Assembly (NCBI RefSeq): GCF_050947335.1
Contig: NW_027474091.1
Coordinates: forward strand, 1 to 64,000
Direction of reading: 5' to 3'
Length of the DNA: 64,000 nt
From: Megachile rotundata
Taxonomy: Eukaryota > Arthropoda > Insecta > Hymenoptera > Megachilidae
Position 1 is the first letter of the stretch. Each line of letters opens with the position of its first letter. Positions 12,526 to 25,958 of the stretch are shown here, piece after piece. Below the pieces are notes generated by a model, which worked only from the letters and a program-made list of their open reading frames with translations, made no database searches and had not been told where the DNA came from. The position numbers and the translations under genes are program-made.

Positions 12526-13175
12526 GTGAGTGTAATAAGTATTGTAATTGTCGTTCTATCGGTCATATAACCATAATATGGCTAATATTATGAGTTAGAT
12601 TGATAACAGTGAGTGTAATAAGTATAGTAATTGTCGTTCTATCGATCATATAAGCATAATATGGCTAATAATTTGAGTTAGATTGATAATAATAAGAGTA
12701 ATAAGTATAGTAATTGTCGTTCTATCGATCATATAAGCATAATATGGCTAATGATATGAGTTAGATTGATAATAATAAGAGTAATGAGTATAGTAATTGT
12801 CGTTCTATCGATCATATAAGCATAATATGGCTAATAATATGAGTTAGATTGGTAATAGTAAGAGTAATGGGTATAGTAATTGTCGTTCTATCGATCATAT
12901 AAGTATAATATGGCTAATAATATGAGTTAGATTGATAATAATGAGAGAAATGAGTATAGGAATTGTCGTACTATCAATCATATAAGCATAATATGGCTAA
13001 TAATATGAGTTAGATTGATAATAATAAGAGTAATAAGGATAGTAATTGTCGTTCTATCGATCATATCTGCATAATATGGTTAATAATATGAGTTAGATTG
13101 ATAATTGTGAGTGTAATAAGTATAGTAATTGTCGCTCTATCGATCATATAAGCATAATATGCCTAATAATATGAG

Positions 13176-16100
13176 TTAGATTGATAATAATAAGAGTAAT
13201 AAGTATAGTAATTGTCGTTCTATCGGTCATATAACCACAATATGGCCAATAATTTGAGTTAGATTGATAATAATAAGAGTAATAAGTATAGTAATTGTCG
13301 TTCTATCGATCATATAAGCATAATATGGCTAATAATATGAGTTAGATTGATAATAATAAGAGTAATAAGTATAGTAATTGTCGTTCTATCGGTCATATAA
13401 CCATAATATGGCTTATAATATGAGTTAGATTGATAACAGTGAGTCTAATAAGTATAGTAATTGTCGTTCTATCGATCATATAAGCATAATATGGCTAATG
13501 ATATGAGTTAGATTGATAATAATAAGAGTAATGAGTATAGTAATTGTCGTTCTATCGATCATATCTGCATAACATGGTTAATAATATGAGTTAGATTGAT
13601 AATTGTGAGTGTAATAAGTATAGTAATTGTCGTTCTATCGATCATATAATCATAATATGGCTAATAATATGAGTTAGGTTGATAATAGTAAGAGTAATGA
13701 GTATAGTAATTGTCGTTCTATCGATCATATCTGCATAATATGGTTAATAATATGAGTTTGATTGATAATAGTGAGTGTAATAAGTATAGTAATTGTCGTT
13801 CTGTCGATCATATGAGCATAATATGGCTAATAATATGAGTTAGATTGATAATAATAAGAGTAATAAGTATAGTAATAGTCGTTATATCGATCACATAAGC
13901 ATAATATGGCTAACAATATGAGTTAGATTGATAATAATAAGAGTAATGAGTATAGTAATTGTCGTTCTATCGATCATATAAGCATAATATGGCTAATAAT
14001 ATGAGTTAGATTGATAATAATAAGAGTAATAAGTATAGTAATTGTCGTTCTATCGATCATATAAGCATAATATGGCTAATAATATGAGTTAGATTGATAA
14101 TAATAAGAGTAATTGGTATAGTAATTGTCGTTCTATCGATCATATAAGCATAATATGGCTAATAATATGTGTTAGATTGATAATAATAAGAGTAATGAGT
14201 ATAGTAATTGACGTTCTATCGATCATGTAAGCATAATATGGCTAATAATATGAGTTAGATTGATAATAATAAATGTAATAAGTATAGTAATTGTCGTTCT
14301 ATCGAACATGTCTGCATAACATGGTTAATAATATGAGTTAGATTGATAATAGTGAGTGTAATAAGTATAGTAATTGTCGTTCTATCGGTCATATAACCAT
14401 AATATGGCTAATAATATGAGTTAGATTGATAATAGTGAGTGTAATAAGTATTGTAATTGTCGTTCTATCGGTCATATAACCATAATATGGCTAATAATAT
14501 GAGTTAGATTGATAATAGTGAGTGTAATAAGTATTGTAATTGTCGTTCTATCGGTCATATAACCATAATATGGCTAATAATATGAGTTAGATTGATAATA
14601 ATAAGAGTAATGAGTATAGTAATTGTCGTTCTATCGATCATATAAGCATAATATGGCTAATAATATGAGTTAGATTGGTAATAGTAAGAGTAATGGGTAT
14701 AGTAATTGTCGTTCTATCGATCATATAAGTATAATATGGCTAATAATATGAGTTAGATTGATAATAATGAGAGAAATGAGTATAGGAATTGTCGTACTAT
14801 CAATCATATAAGCATAATATGGCTAATAATATGAGTTAGATTGATAATAATAAGAGTAATAAGGATAGTAATTGTCGTTCTATCGATCATATCCGCATAA
14901 TATGGTTAATAATATGAGTTAGATTGATAATTGTGAGCGTAATAAGTATAGTAATTGTCGTTCTATCGATCATATAAGCATAATATGGCTAATAATATGA
15001 GGTAGATTTATAATAATAAGAGTAATAAGTATAGTAATTGTCGTTCTATCGATCATATAAGCATAATATGGCTAATAATATTAGTTAGATTGATAATAAT
15101 AAGATTAATAAGTATAGTAATTGTCGTTCTATCGGTCATATAACCACAATATGGCCAATAATATGAGTTAGATTGATAATAATAAGAGTAATAAGTATAG
15201 TAATTGTCGTTCTATCGATCATATAAGCATAATATGGCTAATAATATGAGTTAGATTGATAATAATAAGAGTAATAAGTATAGTAATTGTCGTTCTATCG
15301 GTCATATAACCATAATATGGCTAATAATATGAGTTAGATTGATAAAAATAAGAGTAATAAGTATAGTAATTGTCGTTCTATCGATCATATAAGCATAATG
15401 TGGCTATTAATATGAGTTAGATTGATAATAATAAGAGTAATAAGTATAGTAATTGTCGTTCTATCGGCCATATAACCATAATAAGGCTAATAATATGAGT
15501 TAGATTGCTAATAGTAAATGTAACAAGTATAGTAATTGTCGTTCGATCGATCATATAAGCATAATATGGCTAATAATATCAGTTAGATTGATAATAGTAA
15601 GAGTAATGAGTATAGTAATTGTCGTTCTGTCGATCATATAAGCATAATATGGCTAATAATATGAGTTAGATTGAAAATAATAAATGTATTAAGTATAGTA
15701 ATTGTCGTTCTATCGATCATATAAGCATAATATGGCTAATAATATGAGTTAGATTGATAACAGTGAGTGAAATAAGTATAGTAATTGTCGTTCTATCGAT
15801 CATATAAGCATAATATGGCTAATAATATGAGTTAGATTGATAATAATAAGAGTAATAAGTATAGTAGTTGTCGTTCTATCGATCATATATGCACAATATG
15901 GCCAATAATATGAGTTAGATTGATAATAATAAGTGTAATAAGTATAGTAATTGTCGTTCTATCGACCATATCTGCATAATATGGTTAATAATATGAGTTA
16001 GATAGATAATAATAAGAGTAATAAGTATAGTAATTGTCGTTCTATCGGTCATATAACAATAATATGGCTAATGATACGAGTTAGATTGATAATAATAAGA

Positions 16101-19100
16101 GTAATGAGTATTATAATTGTCGTACTGTGGATCATATAAGCATAATATGGCTAATAATATGAGTTAGATTGATAATAATAAGAGTAATAAGTATATTAAT
16201 TGTAGTTCTATCGATCATATAAGCATAATATGACTAATAATATGAGTTAGATTGATAATAGTAAGAGGAATATGTATAGCAGTTGTCGTTCTATTGATCA
16301 CATAAGCATAATATGTCGAATAATATGAGTTAGATTGATAATAATAAGAGTACTAAGTATAGTAATTATCGTTCTATCGATCATATCTGCATAATATGGT
16401 TAATAATATGAGTTTGATTGATAATAGTGAGTGTAATAAGTATAGTAATTGTCGTTCTGTCGATCATATGAGCATAATATGGTTAATAATATGAGTTAGA
16501 TTGATACTAATAAGAGTAATGAGTATAGTAATTGACGTTCTATCGATCACTTCTGCATAACATGGTTAATAATATGAGTTAGATTGATAATTGTGAGCGT
16601 AATAAGTATAGTAATTGTCGTTCTATCGATCATATAAGCATAATATGGCTAATAATATGAGGTAGATTGATAATAATAAGAGTAATAAGTATAGTAATTG
16701 TCGTTCTATCGATCATATAAGCATAATATGGCTAATAATATTAGTTAGATTGATAATAATAAGATTAATAAGTATAGTAATTGTCGTTCTATCGGTCATA
16801 TAACCACAATATGGCCAATAATATGAGTTAGATTGATAATAATAAGAGTAATAAGTATAGTAATTGTCGTTCTATCGATCATATAAGCATAATATGGCTA
16901 ATAATATGAGTTAGATTGATAATAATAAGAGTAATAAGTATAGTAATTGTCGTTCGATCGATCATATAAGCATAATATGGCTAATAATATCAGTTAGATT
17001 GATAATAGTAAGAGTAATGAGTATAGTAATTGTCGTTCTGTCGGTCATATAAGCATAATATGGCTAATAATATGAGTTAGATTGAAAATAATAAATGTAA
17101 TAAGTATAGTAATTGTCGTTCTGTCGATCATATGAGCATAATATGGCTAATAATATGAGTTAGATTTATAATAATAAGAGTAGTAAGTATAGTAATTGTC
17201 GTTCTATCGATCATATAAGCATAATATGGCTAATAATATCAGTTAGATTGATAATAATAAGAGTAATAAGGATAGTAATTGTCGTTCTATCGATCATATC
17301 TGCATAACATGGTCAATAATATTAGTTAGATTGATAATAATAAGAGTAATGAGTATAGTAATTGTCGTTCTATCGATCATATCTGCATAATATGGTTAAT
17401 AATATGAGTTAGATAGATAATAATAAGAGTAATAAGTATAGTAATTGTCGTTCTACCGGTCATATAACTATAATATGGCTAATGATACGAGATAGATTGA
17501 TAATAATAAGAGTAATGAGTATAGTAATTGTCGTACTATCGATCATATAAGCATAATATGGCTAATAATATGAGTTAGATTGATAATAATAAGAGTAATA
17601 AGTATAGTAATTGTCGTTCTATCGGTCATATAACCATAATATGGCTAATAATATGAGTTAGATTGATAATAATAAATGTAATAAGTATAGTAATTGTCGT
17701 TCTATCGATCATATAAGCATAATATGGCTAATAATATGAGTTAGATTGATAACAGTGAGTGTAATAAGTATAGTAATTGTCGTTCTATCGATCATATAAG
17801 CATAATATGGCTAATAATATGAGTTAGATTGATAATAATAAGAGTAATAAGTATAGTAGTTGTCGTTCTATCGATCATATAAGCATAATATGGCTAATAA
17901 TATGAGTTAGATTGATAATAATAAGAGCAATAAGGATAGTAATTGTCGTTCTATCGATCATATCTGCATAACATGGTTAATAATATGAGTTAGATTGATA
18001 ATTGTGAGCGTAATAAGTATAGTAATTGTCGTTCTATCGATCATATAAGCATAATATGGCTAATAATATGAGGTAGATTGATAATAATAAATGTAATAAG
18101 TATAGTAATTGTCGTTCTATCGATCACATAAGCATAATATGGCGAATAATATGAGTTAGATTGATAATAATAAGAGTAATAAGAATAGTAGTTGTCGTTC
18201 TATCGATCATATATGCACAATATGGCCAATAATATGAGTTAGATTGATAATAATAAGAGTAATAAGTATAGTAATTGTCGTTCTATCGGTCATATAACCA
18301 TAATATGGCTAATAATATGAGTTAGATTGATAATAATAAGAGTAATAAGTATAGTAATTGTCGTTCTATCGGTCATATAACCATAATATGGCTAATAATA
18401 TGAGTTAGATTGATAATAATAAATGTAATAAGTATAGTAATTGTCGTTCTATCGATCATATAAGCATAATATGGCTAATAATATGAGTTAGATTGATAAC
18501 AGTGAGTGTAATAAGTATAGTAATTGTCGTTCTATCGATCATATAAGCATAATATGGCTAATAATATGAGGTAGATTGATAATAATAAATGTAATAAGTA
18601 TAGTAATTGTCGTTCTATCGATCATATAAGCATAATATGGCGAATAATATGAGTTAGATTGATAATAATAAGAGTAATAAGAATAGTAGTTGTCGTTCTA
18701 TCGATCATATATGCACAATATGGCCAATAATATGAGTTAGATTGATAATAATAAGAGTAATAAGTATAGTAATTGTCGTTCTATCGGTCATATAACCATA
18801 ATATGGCTAATAATATGAGTTAGATTGATAATAATAAGAGTAATAAGTATAGTAATTGTCGTTCTATCGGTCATATAACCATAATATGGCTAATAATATG
18901 AGTTAGATTGATAATAGTGAGTGTAATAAGTATTGTAATTGTCGTTCTATCGGTCATATAACCATAATATGGCTAATATTATGAGTTAGATTGATAACAG
19001 TGAGTGTAATAAGTATAGTAATTGTCGTTCTATCGATCATATAAGCATAATATGGCTAATAATTTGAGTTAGATTGATAATAATAAGAGTAATAAGTATA

Positions 19101-19566
19101 GTAATTGTCGTTCTATCGATCATATAAGCATAATATGGCTAATGATATGAGTTAGATTGATAATAATAAGAGTAATGAGTATAGTAATTGTCGTTCTATC
19201 GATCATATAAGCATAATATGGCTAATAATATGAGTTAGATTGGTAATAGTAAGAGTAATGGGTATAGTAATTGTCGTTCTATCGATCATATAAGTATAAT
19301 ATGGCTAATAATATGAGTTAGATTGATAATAATGAGAGAAATGAGTATAGGAATTGTCGTACTATCAATCATATAAGCATAATATGGCTAATAATATGAG
19401 TTAGATTGATAATAATAAGAGTAATAAGGATAGTAATTGTCGTTCTATCGATCATATCTGCATAATATGGTTAATAATATGAGTTAGATTGATAATTGTG
19501 AGTGTAATAAGTATAGTAATTGTCGCTCTATCGATCATATAAGCATAATATGCCTAATAATATGAG
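13176..19566 (+). repeat. 77-monomer (6391-bp) unit B
   Basis: Near-identical copy of unit A at an offset of 6391 bp. The private marker GTCGCTCTATCG followed by ATGCCTAATAATATG is at 13134 (end of A) and 19525 (end of B). After B the sequence moves to CATATCTGC with GATACTAATAAG rather than restarting with the ACC/GGCC monomer, so the third unit begins with a different junction near 19,614. The GATACTAATAAG monomer at 19,657 matches one inside B at 16,503, 3154 bp (38 x 83) earlier. Confidence 0.9.
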
Positions 19567-21502
19567 TTAGATTGATAATAATAAGAGTAATAAGTATAGT
19601 AATTGTCGTTCTATCGATCATATCTGCATAATATGGTTAATAATATGAGTTAGATTGATACTAATAAGAGTAATGAGTATAGTAATTGACGTTCTATCGA
19701 TCACTTCTGCATAACATGGTTAATAATATGAGTTAGATTGATAATTGTGAGCGTAATAAGTATAGAAATTGTCGTTCTATCGATCATATAAGCATAATAT
19801 GGCTAATAATATGAGGTAGATTGATAATAATAAGAGTAATAAGTATAGTAATTGTCGTTCTATCGATCATATAAGCATAATATGGCTAATAATATTAGTT
19901 AGATTGATAATAATAAGATTAATAAGTATAGTAATTGTCGTTCTATCGGTCATATAACCACAATATGGCCAATAATATGAGTTAGATTGATAATAATAAG
20001 AGTAATAAGTATAGTAATTGTCGTTCTATCGATCATATAAGCATAATATGGCTAATAATATGAGTTAGATTGATAATAATAAGAGTAATAAGTATAGTAA
20101 TTGTCGTTCGATCGATCATATAAGCATAATATGGCTAATAATATCAGTTAGATTGATAATAGTAAGAGTAATGAGTATAGTAATTGTCGTTCTGTCGATC
20201 ATATAAGCATAATATGGCTAATAATATGAGTTAGATTGAAAATAATAAATGTAATAAGTATAGTAATTGTCGTTCTATCGATCATATAAGCATAATATGG
20301 CTAATAATATGAGTTAGATTGATAACAGTGAGTGAAATAAGTATAGTAATTGTCGTTCTATCGATCATATAAGCATAATATGGCTAATAATATGAGTTAG
20401 ATTGATAATAATAAGAGTAATAAGTATAGTAGTTGCCGTTCTATCGATCATATATGCACAATATGGCCAATAATATGAGTTAGATTGATAATAATAAGTG
20501 TAATAAGTATAGTAATTGTCGTTCTATCGATCATATAAGCATAATATGGCTAATAATATTAGTTAGATTGATAATAATAAGAGTACTAAGTATAGTAATT
20601 GTCGTTCTATCGATCATATCTGCATAATATGGTTAATAATATGAGTTTGATTGATAATAGTGAGTGTAATAAGTATGGTAATTGTCGTTCTGTCGATCAT
20701 ATGAGCATAATATGGCTAATAATATGAGTTAGATTTATAATAATAAGAGTAGTAAGTATAGTAATTGTCGTTCTATCGATCATATAAGCATAATATGGCT
20801 AATAATATGAGTTAGATTGATAATAATAAGAGTAATAAGTATAGTAATTGTCGTTCTATCGGTCATATAACCATAATATGGCTAATAATATGAGTTAGAT
20901 TGATAATAATAAATGTAATAAGTATAGTAATTGTCGTTCTATCGATCATATAAGCATAATATGGCTAATAATATGAGGTAGATTGATAATAATAAATGTA
21001 ATAAGTGTAGTAATTGTCGTTCTATCGATCATATAAGCATAATATGGCGAATAATATGAGTTAGATTGATAATAATAAGAGTAATAAGAATAGTAGTTGT
21101 CGTTCTATCGATCATATATGCACAATATGGCCAATAATATGAGTTAGATTGATAATAATAAGAGTAATAAGTATAGTAATTGTCGTTCTATCGGTCATAT
21201 AACCATAATATGGCTAATAATATGAGTTAGATTGATAATAATAAGAGTAATAAGTATAGTAATTGTAGTTCTATCGGTCATATAACCATAATATGGCTAA
21301 TAATATGAGTTAGATTGATAATAATAAATGTAATAAGTATAGTAATTGTCGTTCTATCGATCATATAAGCATAATATGGCTAATAATATGAGTTAGATTG
21401 ATAACAGTGAGTGTAATAAGTATAGTAATTGTCGTTCTATCGATCATATAAGCATAATATGGCTAATAATATGAGGTCGATTGATAATAATAAATGTAAT
21501 AA

Positions 21503-22664
21503 GTATAGTAATTGTCGTTCTATCGATCATATAAGCATAATATGGCGAATAATATGAGTTAGATTGATAATAATAAGAGTAAGAAGTATAGTAGTTGTCG
21601 TTCTATCGATCATATATGCACAATATGGCCAATAATATGAGTTAGATTGATAATAATAAGAGTAATAAGTATAGTAATTGTCGTTCTATCGGTCATATAA
21701 CCATAATATGGCTAATAATATGAGTTAGATTGATAATAATAAATGTAATAAGTATAGTAATTGTCGTTCCATCGAACATGTCTGCATAACATGGTTAATA
21801 ATATGAGTTAGATTGATAATAGTGAGTGTAATAAGTATAGTAATTGTCGTTCTATCGGTCATATAACCATAATATGGCTAATAATATGAGTTAGATTGAT
21901 AATAATAAGAGTAATAAGTATATTAATTGTAGTTCTATCGATCACATAAGCATAATATGGCTAATAATATGAGTTGGATTGATAATAATAATAGTAATAG
22001 GTATAGTAATTGTCGTTCTATCGATCACATAAGCATAATATGGCTAATAATATGAGTTAGATTGATAATAGTAAGAGGAATATGTATAGCAGTTGTCGTT
22101 CTATCGATCACATAAGCACAATATGTCGAATAATATGAGTTAGATTGATAATAATAAGAGTACTAAGTATAGTAATTGTCGTTCTATCGATCATATCTGC
22201 ATAATATGGTTAATAATATGAGTTTGATTGATAATAGTGAGTGTAATAAGTATAGTAATTGTCGTTCTGTCGATCATATGAGCATAATATGGCTAATAAT
22301 ATGAGTTAGATTGATAATAATAAGAGTAATAAGTATAGTAATAGTCGTTATATCGATCACATAAGCATAATATGGCTAATAATATGAGTTAAATTGATAA
22401 TAATAAGAGTAATGAGTATAGTAATTGTCGTTCTATCGATCATATAAGCATAATATGGCTAATAATATGAGTTAGATTGATAATAATAAGAGTAATGAGT
22501 ATAGTAATTGTCGTTCTATCGATCATATAAGCATAATATGGCTAATAATATGAGTTAGATTGATTATAATAAGAGTAATAAGTATAGTAATTGTCGTTCT
22601 ATCGATCATAAAAGTATAATATGGCTAATAATATGAGTTAGATTGATAATAATAAATGTAATAA
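21503..22664 (+). repeat. 14-monomer (1162-bp) tandem repeat, copy 1
   Basis: GTTCCATCGAACATG, a rare variant, is at 21,766 here and 22,928 in the next copy, 1162 bp (14 x 83) apart. The order of private monomers is the same in both: GGCGAAT, ATGCAC, ACC, GAACATG, TTAATTGTAG, TTGGATTG, AGAGGAATATG, GTACTAAG, ATGAGC, AATAGTCG, AAATTG, two canonical copies and CATAAAAGTATA. One private difference is AGTAAGAAG near 21,590 against AGTAATAAG in copy 2. Confidence 0.9.
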
Positions 22665-23803
22665 GTATAGTAATTGTCGTTCTATCGATCATATAAGCAT
22701 AATATGGCGAATAATATGAGTTAGATTGATAATAATAAGAGTAATAAGTATAGTAGTTGTCGTTCTATCGATCATATATGCACAATATGGCCAATAATAT
22801 GAGTTAGATTGATAATAATAAGAGTAATAAGTATAGTAATTGTCGTTCTATCGGTCATATAACCATAATATGGCTAATAATATGAGTTAGATTGATAATA
22901 ATAAATGTAATAAGTATAGTAATTGTCGTTCCATCGAACATGTCTGCATAACATGGTTAATAATATGAGTTAGATTGATAATAGTGAGTGTAATAAGTAT
23001 AGTAATTGTCGTTCTATCGGTCATATAACCATAATATGGCTAATAATATGAGTTAGATTGATAATAATAAGAGTAATAAGTATATTAATTGTAGTTCTAT
23101 CGATCACATAAGCATAATATGGCTAATAATATGAGTTGGATTGATAATAATAATAGTAATAGGTATAGTAATTGTCGTTCTATCGATCACATAAGCATAA
23201 TATGGCTAATAATATGAGTTAGATTGATAATAGTAAGAGGAATATGTATAGCAGTTGTCGTTCTATCGATCACATAAGCACAATATGTCGAATAATATGA
23301 GTTAGATTGATAATAATAAGAGTACTAAGTATAGTAATTGTCGTTCTATCGATCATATCTGCATAATATGGTTAATAATATGAGTTTGATTGATAATAGT
23401 GAGTGTAATAAGTATAGTAATTGTCGTTCTGTCGATCATATGAGCATAATATGGCTAATAATATGAGTTAGATTGATAATAATAAGAGTAATAAGTATAG
23501 TAATAGTCGTTATATCGATCACATAAGCATAATATGGCTAATAATATGAGTTAAATTGATAATAATAAGAGTAATGAGTATAGTAATTGTCGTTCTATCG
23601 ATCATATAAGCATAATATGGCTAATAATATGAGTTAGATTGATAATAATAAGAGTAATGAGTATAGTAATTGTCGTTCTATCGATCATATAAGCATAATA
23701 TGGCTAATAATATGAGTTAGATTGATTATAATAAGAGTAATAAGTATAGTAATTGTCGTTCTATCGATCATAAAAGTATAATATGGCTAATAATATGAGT
23801 TAG
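22665..23803 (+). repeat. 14-monomer tandem repeat, copy 2
   Basis: Near-identical to 21,503-22,664. It leaves the pattern near 23,803, where AATAATAAGAGTAATAAGG replaces the AATAATAAATG linker. The same monomer order appears again near 28.9-29.8 kb and 48.4-49.5 kb, each time once, so the tandem state is specific to this unit. Confidence 0.88.
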
Positions 23804-24183
23804 ATTGATAATAATAAGAGTAATAAGGATAGTAATTGTCGTTCAATCGATCATATCTGCATAACATGGTTAATAATATGAGTTAGATTGATAATTGTGA
23901 GCGTAATAAGTATAGTAATTGTCGTTCTATCGATCATATAAGCATAATATGGCTAATAATATGAGGTAGATTGATAATAAGAAATGTAATAAGTATAGTA
24001 ATTGTCGTTCTATCGATCACATAAGCATAATATGGCTAATAACATGAGTTAGTTTGATAATAATAAGAGTAATGAGTATAGTAATTGTCGTTCTATCGAT
24101 AATATCTGCATAATATGGTTAATAATATGGGTTGGATTGATAATAGTGAGTGTAATAATTATAGTAGTTGTCGTTCTATCGAT

Positions 24184-24200
24184 CATATTAGCATAATATG
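24184..24200 (+). other. Short perfect hairpin in TAG-type monomers
   Basis: In monomers whose variable triplet (bases 31-33) is TAG, the 17 bases CATATTAGCATAATATG fold into a 7-bp stem with a three-base GCA loop. The canonical AAG triplet gives the same outer 5-bp stem (CATAT/ATATG) with one A-A mismatch. The CTG, ACC and TTG types weaken it. The stem is AT-rich and short, so stability in DNA would be low; it could matter in a transcript or in supercoiled DNA. Confidence 0.4.
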
Positions 24201-25958
24201 GTTAATAATATGAGTTAGATTGATAATAATCAGAGTAATGAGTTTAGTAATTGTCATTCTATCGATCATATAAGCCTAATATGGCTAATAATATGAGTTA
24301 GGCTGATATTAATAAGAGTAATGAGTATAGTAATTGTCGTTCTATCGATCATATAAGCATAATATGGCTAATAATATGAGTTAGGATCATAATAATAAGA
24401 GCAATAAGTTTAGTAATTTGTCGTTCTATCGATCATATTTGCATAATATGGTTAATAATATGAGCTAGATTGATAACAGTGGGTGTAATAAGTATAGTAA
24501 TTGTCGTTCTATTGATCATATTTGCATAATATGCTTAATAATATGAGTTAGATTGATAACATTGAGTGTAATAAGTATTGTAATTGTCGTTCTGTCGATC
24601 ATATAAGCATAATATGGCTAATAATATGAGTTAGGCTGATAATAATAAGAGTAATAAGTATAGTAATTGTCGTGCTATCGATCATATCTGCATAATATGG
24701 TTAATAATATGAGTTAGATTGATAATAATAAGAGTAATAAGTATAGTAAATGTCGTGCTGTCGATCATATCTGCATAACATGGTTAATAATATGAGTTAG
24801 ATCGATAATAATAAGAGAAATGTGTATAGTAAATGTCGTGCTATCGATCATATCTGCATAATATGGTTAATAATATGGGTTGGATTGATAATAGTGAGTG
24901 TAATAAGTATAGTAGTTGTCGCTCTATCGATCATATTAGCATAATATGGTTAATAATATGAGTTAGATTGATAATAATAAGAGTAATGAGTATAGTAATT
25001 GTCGTTCTATCGATCATATAAGCATAATATGGCTAATAATATGAGTTAGGCTGATAATAATAAGAGTAATAAGTATAGTAATTGTCGTGCTATCGATCAT
25101 AGCTGAATAATATGGTTAATAATATGAGTTAGATTGATAATAGTGAGTGTAATAAGTATAGTAATTGTCGTTCTCTCGATCATATAAGCATAATATGGCT
25201 AATAATATGAGTTAGATTGATAATAATCAGAGTAATGAGTTTAGTAATTGTCGTTCTATCGATCATATAAGCATAATATGGCTAATAATATGAGTTAGGC
25301 TGATAATAATAAGAGTAATAAGTATAGTAATTGTCGTGCTATCGATCATATCTGCATAATATGGTTAATAATATGAGTTAGACTGATAATAGTAAGTGTA
25401 ATAAGTATAGTAATTGTCGTTCTGTCGACCATATAAGCATAATATGGCTAATAATATGATTTAGGTTGATAATAATAAGAGTAATAAGTATAGTAATTGT
25501 CGTTCTATCGATCATATAAGCATACTATGGCAAATAATATGAGTTAAATTGATAATAATAAGAGTAATGAGTATAGTAATTGTCGTTCTGTCGATCATAT
25601 AAGCATAATATGGCTAATAATATGAGTTAGATTGGTAATAGTAAGAGTAATGGGTATAGTAATTGTCGTCCTATCGATCATATAAGTATAATATGGCTAA
25701 TAATATGAGTTAGATTGATAATAATGAGAGAAATGAGTATAGGAATTGTCGTACTATCAATCATATAAGCATAATATGGCTAATAATATGAGTTAGATTG
25801 ATAATAATAAGAGTAATAAGGATAGTAATTGTCGTTCTATCGATCATATCCGCATAATATGGTTAATAATATGAGTTAGATTGATAATTGTGAGTGTAAT
25901 AAGTATAGTAATTGTCGCTCTATCGATCATATAAGCATAATATGCCTAATAATATGAG

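Larger units (their letters stand above)
6785..13175 (+). repeat. 77-monomer (6391-bp) unit A
   Basis: Offset 6391 bp (77 x 83) links this block to the next. Exact marker pairs are TCGGTCATATAACCAC at 6832 and 13223, and GTAATAGTCGTTATATCG at 7481 and 13872. I found no length difference between units A and B. The unit includes three adjacent ACC-type monomers (7974-8222) and an internal 6-monomer repeat (11,620-12,525). The start is placed where the copies first agree after the TTAGTTAG/GAGTTAG difference at 6782. Confidence 0.9.
19567..25958 (+). repeat. Mosaic unit C of the 77-monomer series
   Basis: It is bounded by the GCTCTATCG/GCCTAAT marker at 19,525 and 25,917 (6392 bp, 77 x 83 plus 1). 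The first 900 bases match the following unit D. It then lacks about 4 monomers that D has: the GAGTACTAAG monomer at 20,581 pairs with 27,305, an offset of 81 monomers. It also contains a 14-monomer tandem duplication. The last 1.6 kb introduces a new monomer group (TTAGGCTGAT, GTCGTGCT, GCCTAATATGG, CATATTTGCAT). The extra base is the third T of TAGTAATTTGTCG near 24,416. Equal total length therefore hides several compensating gains and losses. Confidence 0.8.
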